The translations under genes and the position numbers were made by a program. A stretch of 64,000 nucleotides of DNA. It comes from Pyrrhoderma lamaoense. Its lineage: Eukaryota > Basidiomycota > Agaricomycetes > Hymenochaetales > Hymenochaetaceae. Shown piece by piece: positions 34,686-45,370 of this stretch. Location of the stretch: contig NBAZ01000009.1 of assembly GCA_002794735.1 (NCBI GenBank), positions 1,054,001 to 1,118,000 on the forward strand, given 5' to 3'. Every line of letters starts with the position of its first letter. The first letter of the stretch is position 1. The notes under the pieces are model-generated. The model was not told the DNA's origin. It searched no databases and saw nothing but the letters and a program-made list of their open reading frames with translations.

Positions 34686-37600
34686 TTAAGCACCATACTT
34701 TTCGTGTAGAATCGATAAAGCTTCCTCAGCCACACGTAATCTTACGTCCTCTTCACTAGCCTTTCCCTTATGTCTTTCGGATATCGATAAAATCTCGTTA
34801 TCGTCGACAAAAAGGGTACAGGTTACTTCTCCTCGTGATTTCACCATTGTATACTTGACAGTATCCTGTAGTTTATGCTTTGTTGCCCATTCTTGAACTC
34901 GCGAAATAGGGTGCAGTACCTCGATGTCTTCAAGAGTGAACCGTCGTAAGGTTTTCATTATCCCCAGCCTCTCCAGAACTGATTTTACACAAGATATGTC
35001 TCCGTTGCTATCCAGATAGATCGCGCCAACAATGCTCTCAACGATATCGCTGAGGAACTTTGGAGATTGGAGTCTTGCAAGGGCTGCCCAGGGATATCGA
35101 CTATGTGTTGCCAGTGCGTCCTCGATTTCCTCATGTACACGATTATATCGAGCGATCGTATCGCGTTGTTCTTCAAGGATAAGACTACTTGAGTGAATTA
35201 GGCAAGTTGCGAGACAAGCGCTGTGTTTGGTACACTCGAAAACTGGACTTTTCGTTTCACTATCCCATCGTGGAATCTCCACGTTTGCACCTGGGATTTC
35301 AAACGTTCGAAGAGCGGCGAGAGCCAAGATATGTGTGTTTACTAGTGCAGATTTTCTCAGATGCATTTCCCGGGGAGGGAATTTCCGAGGAGAGTGGAAA
35401 AGCGCATCGACTACGATGGAATCGAGCAGTGCGTCTCCAAGAAATTCCATTCGTTCGTACGATACACTTTGTATCGCAGCTTGTGAGGTAGAGTGCATAA
35501 GGGCCTCTACAAGAAGCATTTTGTGGTTGAATGTGTATCCAAGAATAGCTTCTGGGTATGTGAGTTGAATGGGCACCTCGGAGAGTAAAAAGGGAGGAAT
35601 GTTTTTAAGAACAGAAGAAATATTCTCTGAAAGTGTCATCCATTTGCAGCCTATATCTATTGAGAACGCATCAGCGCATGCTATCCCGCTATCATAACCA
35701 CCGGTTAAGAAAGATGCGCCGATCAAAGACTCGACGGCGTCTGCTAAGGTTTTAGTGGACAGCTTAACGATATTCGTTTTGCTAGAATCCTTTGGCGTAG
35801 CATCCGTGTCCGCTACAGATAAAGTTTGAAGACTCAAGTCGTTGGCTGAAGTTATAGTTCCATCTTTTGGTTGCAGATAGTCTGGAGTCCATCTTTTCAC
35901 AGCGAATGGACGTCTAATAATGAATCGATACAGATTCTTTTTATAGAAGCCCTAGCTAGATGGGCATTCGAGACAGCATGGTCTTTTCTCCTTGTCAAGA
36001 AGCCCTCAGGCCACGTCGGATGAGCTGCAATCAGATGCAGACTTGTGACAAACTTCAGAGTAGTGTCTCCTAGGACCTCAAGGCGCTCGTAATTCAGATC
36101 GTGGTTAGCCGCTGGAGAAGTTAAGGCCTCCTGTATGTAATCAAGGGAAATTTTATGTGGCATATCACTAAGAATTTCTTTTTGTAAGTGGGAAGCTATG
36201 AGTTTCATGGCGTAGCGATGCAGAATGGAGGGCAAGAACAACCCTAGCATTAGGTTCTTCTCGCTGTCTAGGGCGACTCTGGCAGCCATTGGATGTAAAA
36301 TTGTAGGAACAAGAGCCTTCTTGGCTCTCGTTACCGGCTTTGAAAGTAGGAAGTTGGTATGCGCATGAATTGGTTGGACGACGAGGAGCGGATATTGGAT
36401 CTCGTTCTCACCAAGGTACCTATACTTCTTAGAGAACTTATCCTCATCCTCTTCCGACAGTTTCTCGAATGACCATTGCTTAAATCGGAAGAGTCTGTTC
36501 CCGCTCGTGATACAGAATATATCCGAGGGATATGAGAACTTCTCACCGAAATCTCTTGCATTTGATGATACAAGATCTCGGGTAGAAAGCGTCTGCGTTG
36601 AAGAGGCAAGACTTTCGGCCCATTCCCTCCTTTGAATCCATGTGTCGTTTTCCCCCGTAGCATCAATAGCCGGTAAGAAAAGATATGCATAATTGGTATC
36701 GTCCCAGTTTATTTTCTTTCCGTAGTAGACTGCCAAAAGTCTCCGAGTAAAGCCTTTGCTTCGCGAATCTCCACATCAGATAGAAGCAGCTGCTCCCCTG
36801 GTACAATTCCGAAAGAACAAGCGTTAGACTCCAGATCATAGAGCTTATTCGCAGAGTGATCAATCCCGGGCAGTTTTTGCTTTGTGAACATTCTATAAGT
36901 ACCGACGCCTTGTACTTCAAGGACATTTGACCACCATAAGCTCTGGTCTGTGAGCTTGCTCTGTTGTATCTGATTCCATGGGTTCATCTGCTCCCTGACA
37001 TTTGCTAATCCTTCGCGTTTTTCAACTTCTTTAAGTAAAGCTTGCACCTCACGATCTTCAATAGGAGAAATAGAACCACCTAATGGTAGGAGATTGTCAT
37101 TTAACAGCCCCGCATGATAAAGTGAGACATATGCTTGATATGCTACATGTTGCCGGGCAGACTTCTTTGTCGCAAATACCTCCTCGGTTTTGTAAACCCT
37201 TCGGTCAGGGGGTAGCAGCCTTGGAAGTATTAAAGTGGCACCAAATGGGCCTGTATGAGGCAGCAATTCCGGTAGACCAGGTGATGCATGGTACCCTAGA
37301 GGATAATCAGGTGGGGAGATATCGTATATGGGTTCAATGTCTGCTCGCATGGATCCTGGGAGGGTGCTACAAAAATGGGCTACATGGGATATAGCCGAAT
37401 GCAATGTGACCTTCGCACTGTCAAGTAGGCCTCCAGTTTAGAGATTATTATCAATTTTAGATTCAGAAGGACTTACCCTGTCGATGGTACTGTGAATTCA
37501 AGCTTCTCGTACACTTCCTCGTCTTCCTCGGTTTCTTGTGAAAGTGCAATCATTCGAGCTCTTTCTCTATTATACTTTTTCACCATTTCACTCTCTATGG

Positions 37601-39344
37601 TTTGCCATGTTTGTATTTGTAAGCCAAGATCACCATATTTATCACACATCAGCACAAAACTGCTGTCCTTTCGGCGAGCCCGACCTCTGCTTTGAGTCCA
37701 GCTCACCATGTTCGGTGGAGGATCCCAGCGTATTACACTGCAGCAGGATTGAATATCAATACCTTCCTCTCCAACTGCAGTTGATACGACTAAATTCTTT
37801 TCCCTTGAACGAAATCCTTCGAGTACCGCTAACTGATTCTCCGTATTGAAGGTGCGCGTGATATCAAGAAATGCATTGCGCCTATTGCTCTCTGAGCTGC
37901 CGAGGAGAGCACCAACGGAGAATAGTTGTTTCGTATCTGGATGATTTCTCAGAATTTCGGTCAGCGCTAACGCTGCATCTCTTCTAGCAATGAAAACCAT
38001 TCCACTATAAAACTCATCCTTTTCCTCCCATTTCTGCTGCTGCTTGAGGAGACAGGCGATGAATTCTTCGGTCTTGTTGGAAAGACCGTTCAACAACGCT
38101 TCGGAGTCATATTGAACCTCGACATAATTGATCTCCCTTAATACCCCGGCAAGGACGGTTTTTTCCTCACGATTACGTTCAGCAAAAAGATGGTATAAGG
38201 CCTCGGCATCGCTCCTCAGCGCCCTTTTAACGACGGTCGAGACGTACCAATCAGCAGCCCATGGCCCAAAATCTAGACATAGATCCTTCGCGGTATTCAA
38301 GAAGTCTCGAATACCTTTGTGGACAAAGGTGTCTTTCTTCTGAATAGCTCGGGATAAGCGCTGATCAATCCTCGCTTTCTTCTTTGCATCGTCGGTATTT
38401 TGGAGTTGGTTAAACAAGCTACGAACACTTGGATCTTCCTTTATGTCAAGCTTCTCATAAACGCGTTCGAGGGCCTCGGTATTCTTAGAACATCTCCAAG
38501 GCTCTTCAGATTTAGAGTAAATCTCGTATCCTCCTTCAGCGGCGTGTAGGTTACTGTTATGTATTCTGGTAGATGAACATGCTTGGCAAGCTCTTGCCGG
38601 TTATGTCGAGGTGTCATTATAGTGGAGTCTAAATTCGACTCTATCTTCCTAAAGATAACATGAGAGACAGATTTTTGAACCACAATGGACTGACTTACTT
38701 AAAAGCCGAATCTATATTACCACCAAAGATAGGGCTCGCGGTTAGTCCCATCACCAAAGGCTTCTCTCCTTCAGGAGAAGGGAATTCACCGCTCCTCGTT
38801 CTACAACAATCGTAGAATTCACGCATTATCATGTTGTATGGATGGTTATCTGCAGCGTGGTGGGCCTCATCAAAAATCACGAGCCCTATCTGATTTCCAA
38901 GGTTGACGTAGCCATGGCGCAAGGCATCGAGCAGAACCTGGGGTGTGGACACCATTATACGATGGCTTGAAAGAGCCCGTTCCCATATACTGGTATTAGT
39001 CCACTGATCAGGTTGAAGAGCTCCCGAGATCAGCCCTACAGGGACAGGTATGCATGTCTTTATAACGTTGTGTTGCTGCTCGCACAATCCAACAGTTGGG
39101 GCAAGAAACCACGATGTCTACAAATAGATAGTGGAAAAATTAGGAAAGTATCAAAGGAAAGTATCAAAGAATTTTACTTTGTGAGGTTCCCGATCCGCCT
39201 CCATCTTCATACGAAGTACCGCTATGTGTGTTTTTCCAGAACCGTGTCCATAGCGATAACAATATTCTGAGAAAGACTAGCTTCTAGCATCTCCTCTTGA
39301 TATGATCGTGTTTTGGGCAGGGTAGGAAGTACGAGTTCGTCCAT
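34686..39344 (-). CDS. Dicer-like ribonuclease (DExH helicase, dimerisation domain, tandem RNase III), with frame breaks
   Basis: It cuts double-stranded RNA into small interfering RNAs for RNA silencing. Exons: 39344-39178, 39117-38700, 38649-37477 and 37417-34686. Helicase motifs: Walker A GSGKTHIAV (near 39240), VIFDEAHHA (DExH), LTASPI, VVSTAVGEEGIDIQ and QSRGRARR (motif VI). Next comes the dimerisation domain beginning GAKVTLHSAISHVAHFCSTLP. RNase IIIa has YERLEVLGD at about 36.07-36.09 kb and ADAVESLIGA; RNase IIIb has YERMEFLGD at about 35.43-35.46 kb and DIVESIVGA. All four acidic catalytic positions are present in both. The C-terminus looks dsRNA-binding-like. Three one-base frame breaks occur at conserved sites: GG at 39242-39243 inside Walker A, GG at 36733-36734, and the A run at 35938-35942. 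A fourth frame change near 38.52 kb can be a 53-nt intron (GTAACC...GAG) or a fourth missing base. The gene is probably intact in the organism. Confidence 0.9.
39143..39168. repeat. Perfect 13-bp tandem duplication in Dicer intron 1
   Basis: GGAAAGTATCAAA occurs twice in a row (39143-39155 and 39156-39168) inside the 60-nt first intron of the Dicer gene. It nearly doubles the middle of the intron. No function is inferred. Confidence 0.85.
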
Positions 39345-40161
39345 GATCTTAGAATATGAATTTGAAGTCAGAGGTGGTATAGGTGGTAGTGGTAATGGTA
39401 ATTTTTTTGTATAAAGCCGACCTCGCAGACATGGGCATATATATATGTTTTTTGCCACAAAGGCAGGGTGTGGCTCATTGCTGTTAATTTTATGATTATA
39501 TGTTTTCCTTTGTTCTATAATTCGGAGTTTTTAAGCTGACCACTGCGTCGCCTGCATTACAATTAAAGGAAGAAGTCAGATCTGGAATATAATACCTCGG
39601 TAAGACTATTATGCGAAAGCACACAATGCAGATATTACGTGTTCTCTTCCGAAGGATGCTGATTTGCATTGCTAAGATGTACAGTACGACTTCTTTGTTT
39701 CCGTGAACATAAGGAGACCAAACTCGATGCATTCCTTTTTGGGTAAGATAAGGAGCACAATGTCGATATTGTGTCAATTGAATAAGTGGTACTTTCAGAT
39801 AACTAACGGCCTTCAGGATACATGAAACAAGATCACCTGAGATTCAATGAAACAAGTGGACGAAGCCCATTCTCAAGACAGTTATATTCACAGGGGTACA
39901 ACACAATCTTACGAGCAAGAAGCAGCAGGAGAAAGGACTTCATGTCCAAAAAAATAGAAGTGTACAAGTTGAAAATGCCTGAATAAGGCGTGTGACAAGA
40001 TCTTACTAAAAGTTTCAGGCTGAGTGAAAAAGTAAGACTTCAGAAGTTACTTGGGAATGGTCTCTGCTTCAACTGTCTTAGTAGTGGCAGGCCAGGAACA
40101 AACTCTATTGTAATACACACTGATACCCCAGAAAATACACGAAAAGAAAAGAAGTGAAACA
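39345..40161. other. Spacer between the GH3 stop and the Dicer start
   Basis: AT-rich noncoding DNA that should hold the Dicer promoter and the GH3 3' UTR. A minus-strand open frame at 39496-39777 has no recognisable similarity and I do not call it. Confidence 0.5.
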
Positions 40162-43100
40162 CTAAACAGTAAATGATCCAGTGAGACGAATATCCCTGCT
40201 ACTAGCGCCGACTGATACTCCGAATGTGCCACTGGGTACATCATAACGCTGAGAAGTGACATTCCAGAAGGAAAGATCAAATCGGGAAAGTTGCATTGTG
40301 ACTGTTGTTGCCTGCCCGAAGAAAGTGGTAAACTGTCAAAGCCTTTCAGGTTTTTCGGAGCAGAACCTGCGGAAGACGGCATGCTTAAATAGAGTTGAGG
40401 TATCTATGTTGATATGAATATTAGGTTCCTCTTGAAGAGGTTCAATATATACATACTTCTGTCCCATCGATAGTTCCACTGTTTTCAACGGTGAAATTTA
40501 CTGTTATAACCTTATCATGGAGCCTGAAGCAGAAAACTTCAGATACTAGTCAAAGAAAAGCTTATGTATATCTTACCAGGGATCTAAGGATTGTCCCGGG
40601 CCATTTGGTTGGCGAGTACCTCCAGAAGCATCACCTGTGATTTCCATGTTTGTATATGTAAAGTTTGTATACGAGAGCCCGAATCCAAACTCGAATCTTG
40701 GTTCTATGCTTGCCTACATACGAAATTAAAGACATAAAGAGAAAATTCATTTTATAGGTACGAACCTCATCAAAGTGGCGATAATCAACAAAACTTCCTT
40801 CAGTATATGGTATTTGTAAAATTGTTGATGTTGTACTCTCATAGATGACTGCAGCTGAGTAGTCTGAGCTGCTTTTTGCTACTGTAAAAGGTAGTCTACC
40901 ACTTGGATTGATATCTCCATAGAGAACGTCTACAAGAGAATTACCTGGAATTTGTGTAAAGTTTTGTTTTGACTGAAAAAATATGTTGTGCTAACCCGCT
41001 TCTTGACCCGGTAATCCGGCCATGATCTAGGACATGTGAGACATATAAAGTGTACAAAATTTGTAATAAGAGATCACCTACCACTGCAGATACTATTGTA
41101 GAAATATGCGATGAGTTGATAATCCCATGCGGTCACGGTGGACAGACACATACCATTTGCATTTTCAATCCAAGATTCCATGATGATGGGACCTACGGAG
41201 TTAATCACGACTACAGTATTCTTGTTTACGGAAGCCACTGCTTGGACAAGGGCATCCTTATTTTGATAGCTATGTTAGAGAGCTTCATTACTAAGGATCA
41301 TAGAATTATAATCACTCCAGAATGCCAAGCATTGAGATCATTTCGGTCTCCCAAGTTGCCTAACAAAGGGACATAAGCCAGCTTCGCTTATAAAAGTGAT
41401 TAGACGTTCCAGACCTTCGACGGTTATATATTCTTCACCGCTATCTGCGGTAATAAAAACGAAGGCGACATCCTTTCCGGAGGCAGTGGATTTCGCACTA
41501 TTGAGATCAGTATCACTTAGTGAAGATGACACAGAAGTTCCGTCTGTTTTTGCACGAGTTGTAATTGCTGAAAGAGGCTAAGAAAGGTTGATTAGTTGTC
41601 ATAGGCGCATCTATAAGAGGTTTGATTAGAATCCCACGTCAATCAGATATGGAAAGTTGCATGTCCTGTATGTGAGATGAGGTGTATAAGTTAGCCCGAA
41701 AAAATTAATTATCATAGTTGAGACCCACCCAGATCCCCACCCCATGGCGAGTACACCATCATCGCCACCACGATCAGAATAACTAAGCATTTGATAATCA
41801 GCAAAAGGAAGTGAGAATGTTCGAGGGCTTACGCATTGGGGTTCCCCTTTGACGATGGTCCACCACCACTGCCAACTACGGCAATCGATTTGGGTGACTT
41901 AAGGGGCAGAATTCCATCCACATTTTTAAGAAGGACAGCAGAAGCAGCCCCAATCTGGCGGATTAGACTTTTCGTTTCTTGCTTAGGCTTGAATATTCAT
42001 AGAAAAACTTAAACTATAACTTACGTGGCGTGATCACCTTGAACATTAACATGCGATCCACCTCCATTCCATGCGTTGAAATTAACAGCAGGATATCCAG
42101 AATCCTGACCCAGAAGATAGTAAGCAGCAAGAATACGAACTGCCATATCCTATATTATGTTGACTTTAGACTTGAGCAGATACAAGGTAGTACTTGTAGT
42201 TACTTACATCGATTCGAGATTCAGAGACCTGGCCATTTTGAACTGCGCTGAGTAAAGCCGGCCCAAAGTAGCTAGGTTGATTTGTGTCAAAGTCCAGCTA
42301 TGTATGGAACTTCTTATATACAAACCTGACACCAGATCCAAGAGTAGTATCTCCAGGCATAGTCATCTGAAAAAAAATATTATTGATGAGTAAAAACAAT
42401 GAAAGTGAGTATAGAAATGCGCACATCCAAGCCTCCATTAGCTGCGGGAGTAGTAGAGTGAGTAGCCCACCAGTCTTAAATATAAGGTACTATATAAGCA
42501 AGTAAAAAGTAGATCTGTATGCATGCATACACACCGGACATGACATCTTGATGACATCGAAAAATATCAATGTAAGCGCAGATGTGAAATGCTGAAGCTT
42601 ACATCCTTGGAACCCAAACTCTCCTTTGAGTATTCCATTCAATGTTCCGTCATTCTCACAAGAGAATGTACCATTGACTTTGGTGGTTCCAGTGAGCTAC
42701 ATGTATAAGTAGCTTAGAGGACTGAGAGCTATTGCTTACTCTGATCTAAATGTCACTGGTCTTTAAGATACCGTAGTTTGTGGGATATTAGCTTGGTACT
42801 TACTGTAGCTACACATGACAGAGGCAACATTAGCTTGGATCGCACGTAAGAACTGTAAATACATGTTCAGTGTACTGACAAATCCACAAGTTCTAGACTT
42901 ACGGGGCGTGCATATATTTCATGTTGCTGTATATAGTTGAATTAACAAATTTTGTTCACTTTTGCAATCTACAAGTATCACCGACCGTCCTAGCAACACT
43001 TATATGTGAGGAAGAAGGGGTGGGTTGAACAGATTATTGGAAGCGAACCTATCATCTACATTTGATGAGCTAGTCTCTCTGAAATGCTCCTGCTCGCTAG

Positions 43101-44567
43101 TCCAGAGTCAGTAAAAGATTGATAGCGGCAAAAAAGGTGTAGCAAACTTGTTGATATAGTGTTTTGCACATGCTTGCACCCCAACGGATTGGATCCCTGT
43201 TATTGTTTCAAAGGCGCCCTCCCAGAGAGATATGGATCACCACCGAAGCTTTCAATCACAATAAGAATAAATCTCTACCAAGATGATAAACAATTGATAT
43301 GTACCCTTCCCAATTGCGTCCGGCTGCGGGGGCACGCATGATGTTCCTGTAAATAACAGAATCAAGACTAGATTCTTCTACTCAAGCTAGCCCTCTGCAT
43401 ACATCATTGGCCCAAGGGCAACATGGATGCCTTTCCCCTTGAACTCCTCACCCAAAGCCACACCTCGCATTCTCATTAAGGTGCGATTGAAGCTGTGTTT
43501 GGGTTTTAATTTTTTGACCTCTTTTCAATTAGCTTCGGACATACGTTGCTGCTACATTGATAGCACTGAAGATAGCAGTCAATTAGATTTTTTGGTAATT
43601 TCCACATACTTATGGGACTTACGGAGGGAAGGCAGAGACTAGATCCGTGGACCGAACACCAAGAGGAGAGTCTATTTAAAAGTTAGAGTGTCCAAAAAAC
43701 ACAATAGTCAGCTCATGTACCTTCTAAGCATAGCCCCGGAAAACCTATTGAAGAGATTGCAGGAGTATTTCCAATACATGCACCTGAAAATGAGACAAGA
43801 CTGCTATAGTGATAAGTACATTCTATATGCACTATGATGACCTACCGTTCTCCCAACCAACACCTTCCCAGGGTCTCAGCACGGCAGGAATTGAATATCA
43901 GTAAACTCATGACACACCTGTTGAAAGGCTGATTTTATCTGAAAGAGACATTTTTGCTACACTGGTCCTTGCCTAAAGCGCCGTGGTGATGTAAGTATAG
44001 CTTTCTGACAGCCTTAAGACAGCCTCTACTTTATTATAAGCGGCCGCCCATTCCGGGGAGATGTTTGCGGAGGCTTGTGTTCTTGATCAGAGGGGAAGTA
44101 TCAGTAATTGATGAAGGTTGACTGACTGGAGCTCGGGATAGGAACTGAGGACGCTGTGAGAAATGTGAGCATAACCGATAGTCGGGGATCTTTCACTAAT
44201 ACATACTAGTTGAGCTCGGTGATGCTGATGTCGAGATCACAGTTGTGGATAATGTTGAGCTGGATGATGAACTAGGCAAACACTGGCTATAGTCTATATA
44301 CAGTGTATATTAAAAGCTTCATTGTTCGATTGAGAGATATGAAAGTAGCCGGATGCCTACAGTCATTCAACTCTATGCACTGGGTCCCAGAAACACAAGT
44401 AGTCGGTCCTGTCCTTTAGGTAAATAGTCGTTAATTGAACAAACAAGTGTCGGATGAAGTACATACCATCCGATACCGCCACATTGACCATACTCGGACT
44501 GCTGGGCATGAACGGTTGTGATAAGACCATGCAAGGCCAAAATAGTGATAAAATAGTCAAGGGCCAT
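40162..44567 (-). CDS. Secreted GH3 beta-glucosidase with N-terminal CBM1, with two frame breaks
   Basis: An extracellular enzyme that hydrolyses cellobiose and related beta-glucosides. A signal peptide (MALDYFITILALHGLITTVHA) is followed by a CBM1 cellulose-binding domain built from exons 44567-44467, 44413-44361 and the next one: QCGGIGW, TGPTTCVSGTQC, NDYYSQC. Then come a Ser/Thr linker and the GH3 core: FPGLCLEDSPLGVR, ALGEEFKGKGIHVALGPM, NIMRAPAAGRNWEGFGGDPYL, ACAKHYIN, and GYVMSDWW with the nucleophile Asp. The second domain has GLPGQEAGNSLVDVLYGD and NPSGRLPFT. The C-terminal fibronectin-III-like domain has FEFGFGLSYT and ends DIRLTGSFTV. I count about 36 exons, among them micro-exons of 4, 6, 11 and 12 nt. 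Two one-base frame breaks, at GGG runs 43221-43223 and 40315-40317 (minus strand), interrupt conserved sequence and look like missing bases. Confidence 0.9.
41082..41092 (-). other. 11-nt micro-exon in GH3
   Basis: TATCTGCAGTG, between AATAG and GTAGGT, joins ENAN to IMAGLPGQEAG as VSAV with correct phase. Confidence 0.75.
42535..42546 (-). other. 12-nt micro-exon in GH3 next to the nucleophile
   Basis: ATGTCATGTCCG, between TCAAG and GTGTGT, encodes Tyr-Val-Met-Ser and the first base of the catalytic Asp codon of GYVMSDW. Confidence 0.8.
42740..42745 (-). other. 6-nt micro-exon in GH3
   Basis: ATCAGA, between TTTAG and GTAAGC, supplies Asn-Gln in the conserved MCSYNQINGT segment, with intact phase on both sides. 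Confidence 0.75.
42986..42989 (-). other. 4-nt micro-exon in GH3
   Basis: GACG, flanked by GCTAG on one side and GTCGGT on the other, restores the family sequence DDRTQHE. Without it the Arg-Thr pair is lost and the phase fails. An alternative 13-nt exon (acceptor ATAAG) would add four residues not usual in the family. Confidence 0.6.
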
Positions 44568-45370
44568 GTTAGGACTATGAGTTTTACGGAGGCTTCATCC
44601 AACACTATTGTTACTACTTGTCTTATAAAGCATTACAGGAAAAACAGAAGGGCTGGTCATCGAGAAAAGACCGACAATTGCTTAGAAAGTGTTAAAAATG
44701 GCTGACAATGATGCTGTAATTTGAGGTATGAGGTTTCCTTGGTCGGGAATCCAAGAACGCTACGGATAAGAAACGGCAAAAGGCCGGGTCATCAGCGAAA
44801 GCGGAACATTTTTTCTAACGTTGCAGTTTGAGATCTCAGGCACACCGACAGCTATACGAGAGTAGCTCTTAATAATATATGAATCTTATCACATTTCAAA
44901 ACGTCGACAGAACCTGGTTTGCGCTAGCTTTTATTTGAAAGTCAGCAAGAGGGGCTTTTATCGGAAACAGGTCACAACATCGACTTCATGGTACCTTGAA
45001 CAGCGATCCATATATTTTCTCTTATGCGTTGTTTTAAGTGCTGCCAGCACAAAATTAGTATAGCCGACATAATTATCAAGGAAAGTGCAGATGTGTAACA
45101 AGTGGGAATTGTACTGTTCCACTCCCTTTTCCAAATCTGGACATTTCGGTACTACAAGCGAGCGGAAACTTCTATGACTAATCTATTACATGATGAACAA
45201 AGCTGACTTACACGGTGTACGGTTAATTAAGGTATGTAATTGGTACAAACATGGCCCAACGCGTTCTGCTTAGAAAGGGAATCATATTGGCTTAAAGACG
45301 CGTCGCGTCTATCCATTGTCTTCGCGTCAATCTCTCCCTCTGTAGTATCTACAGTTTCATTGAGACCAAC
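44568..45370. other. Divergent intergenic region between GH3 and MSH6
   Basis: Contains the promoters of both genes, which are transcribed away from each other. The MSH6-proximal part carries ACGCGT boxes (separate entry). No ORF of note. Confidence 0.6.
45259..45337. promoter_or_regulatory. ACGCGT / CGCGTC boxes upstream of MSH6
   Basis: ACGCGT occurs at 45259-45264 (inside AACGCGTT) and at 45298-45303 (inside GACGCGTCGCGTC, 45297-45309). A further CGCGTC lies near 45333-45338, within about 110 bp of the MSH6 ATG at 45371. ACGCGT is the MluI cell-cycle box bound by MBF. Yeast MSH6 is a known G1/S-regulated gene with such boxes. Function here is inferred by analogy. Confidence 0.6.

Noticed and set aside
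39222..39260. Short intron (21 nt, GTTCTG...TAG) across the Dicer Walker A frame break
   Set aside because: Far below the minimum intron size seen here and it would delete the P-loop; a missing G fits better.
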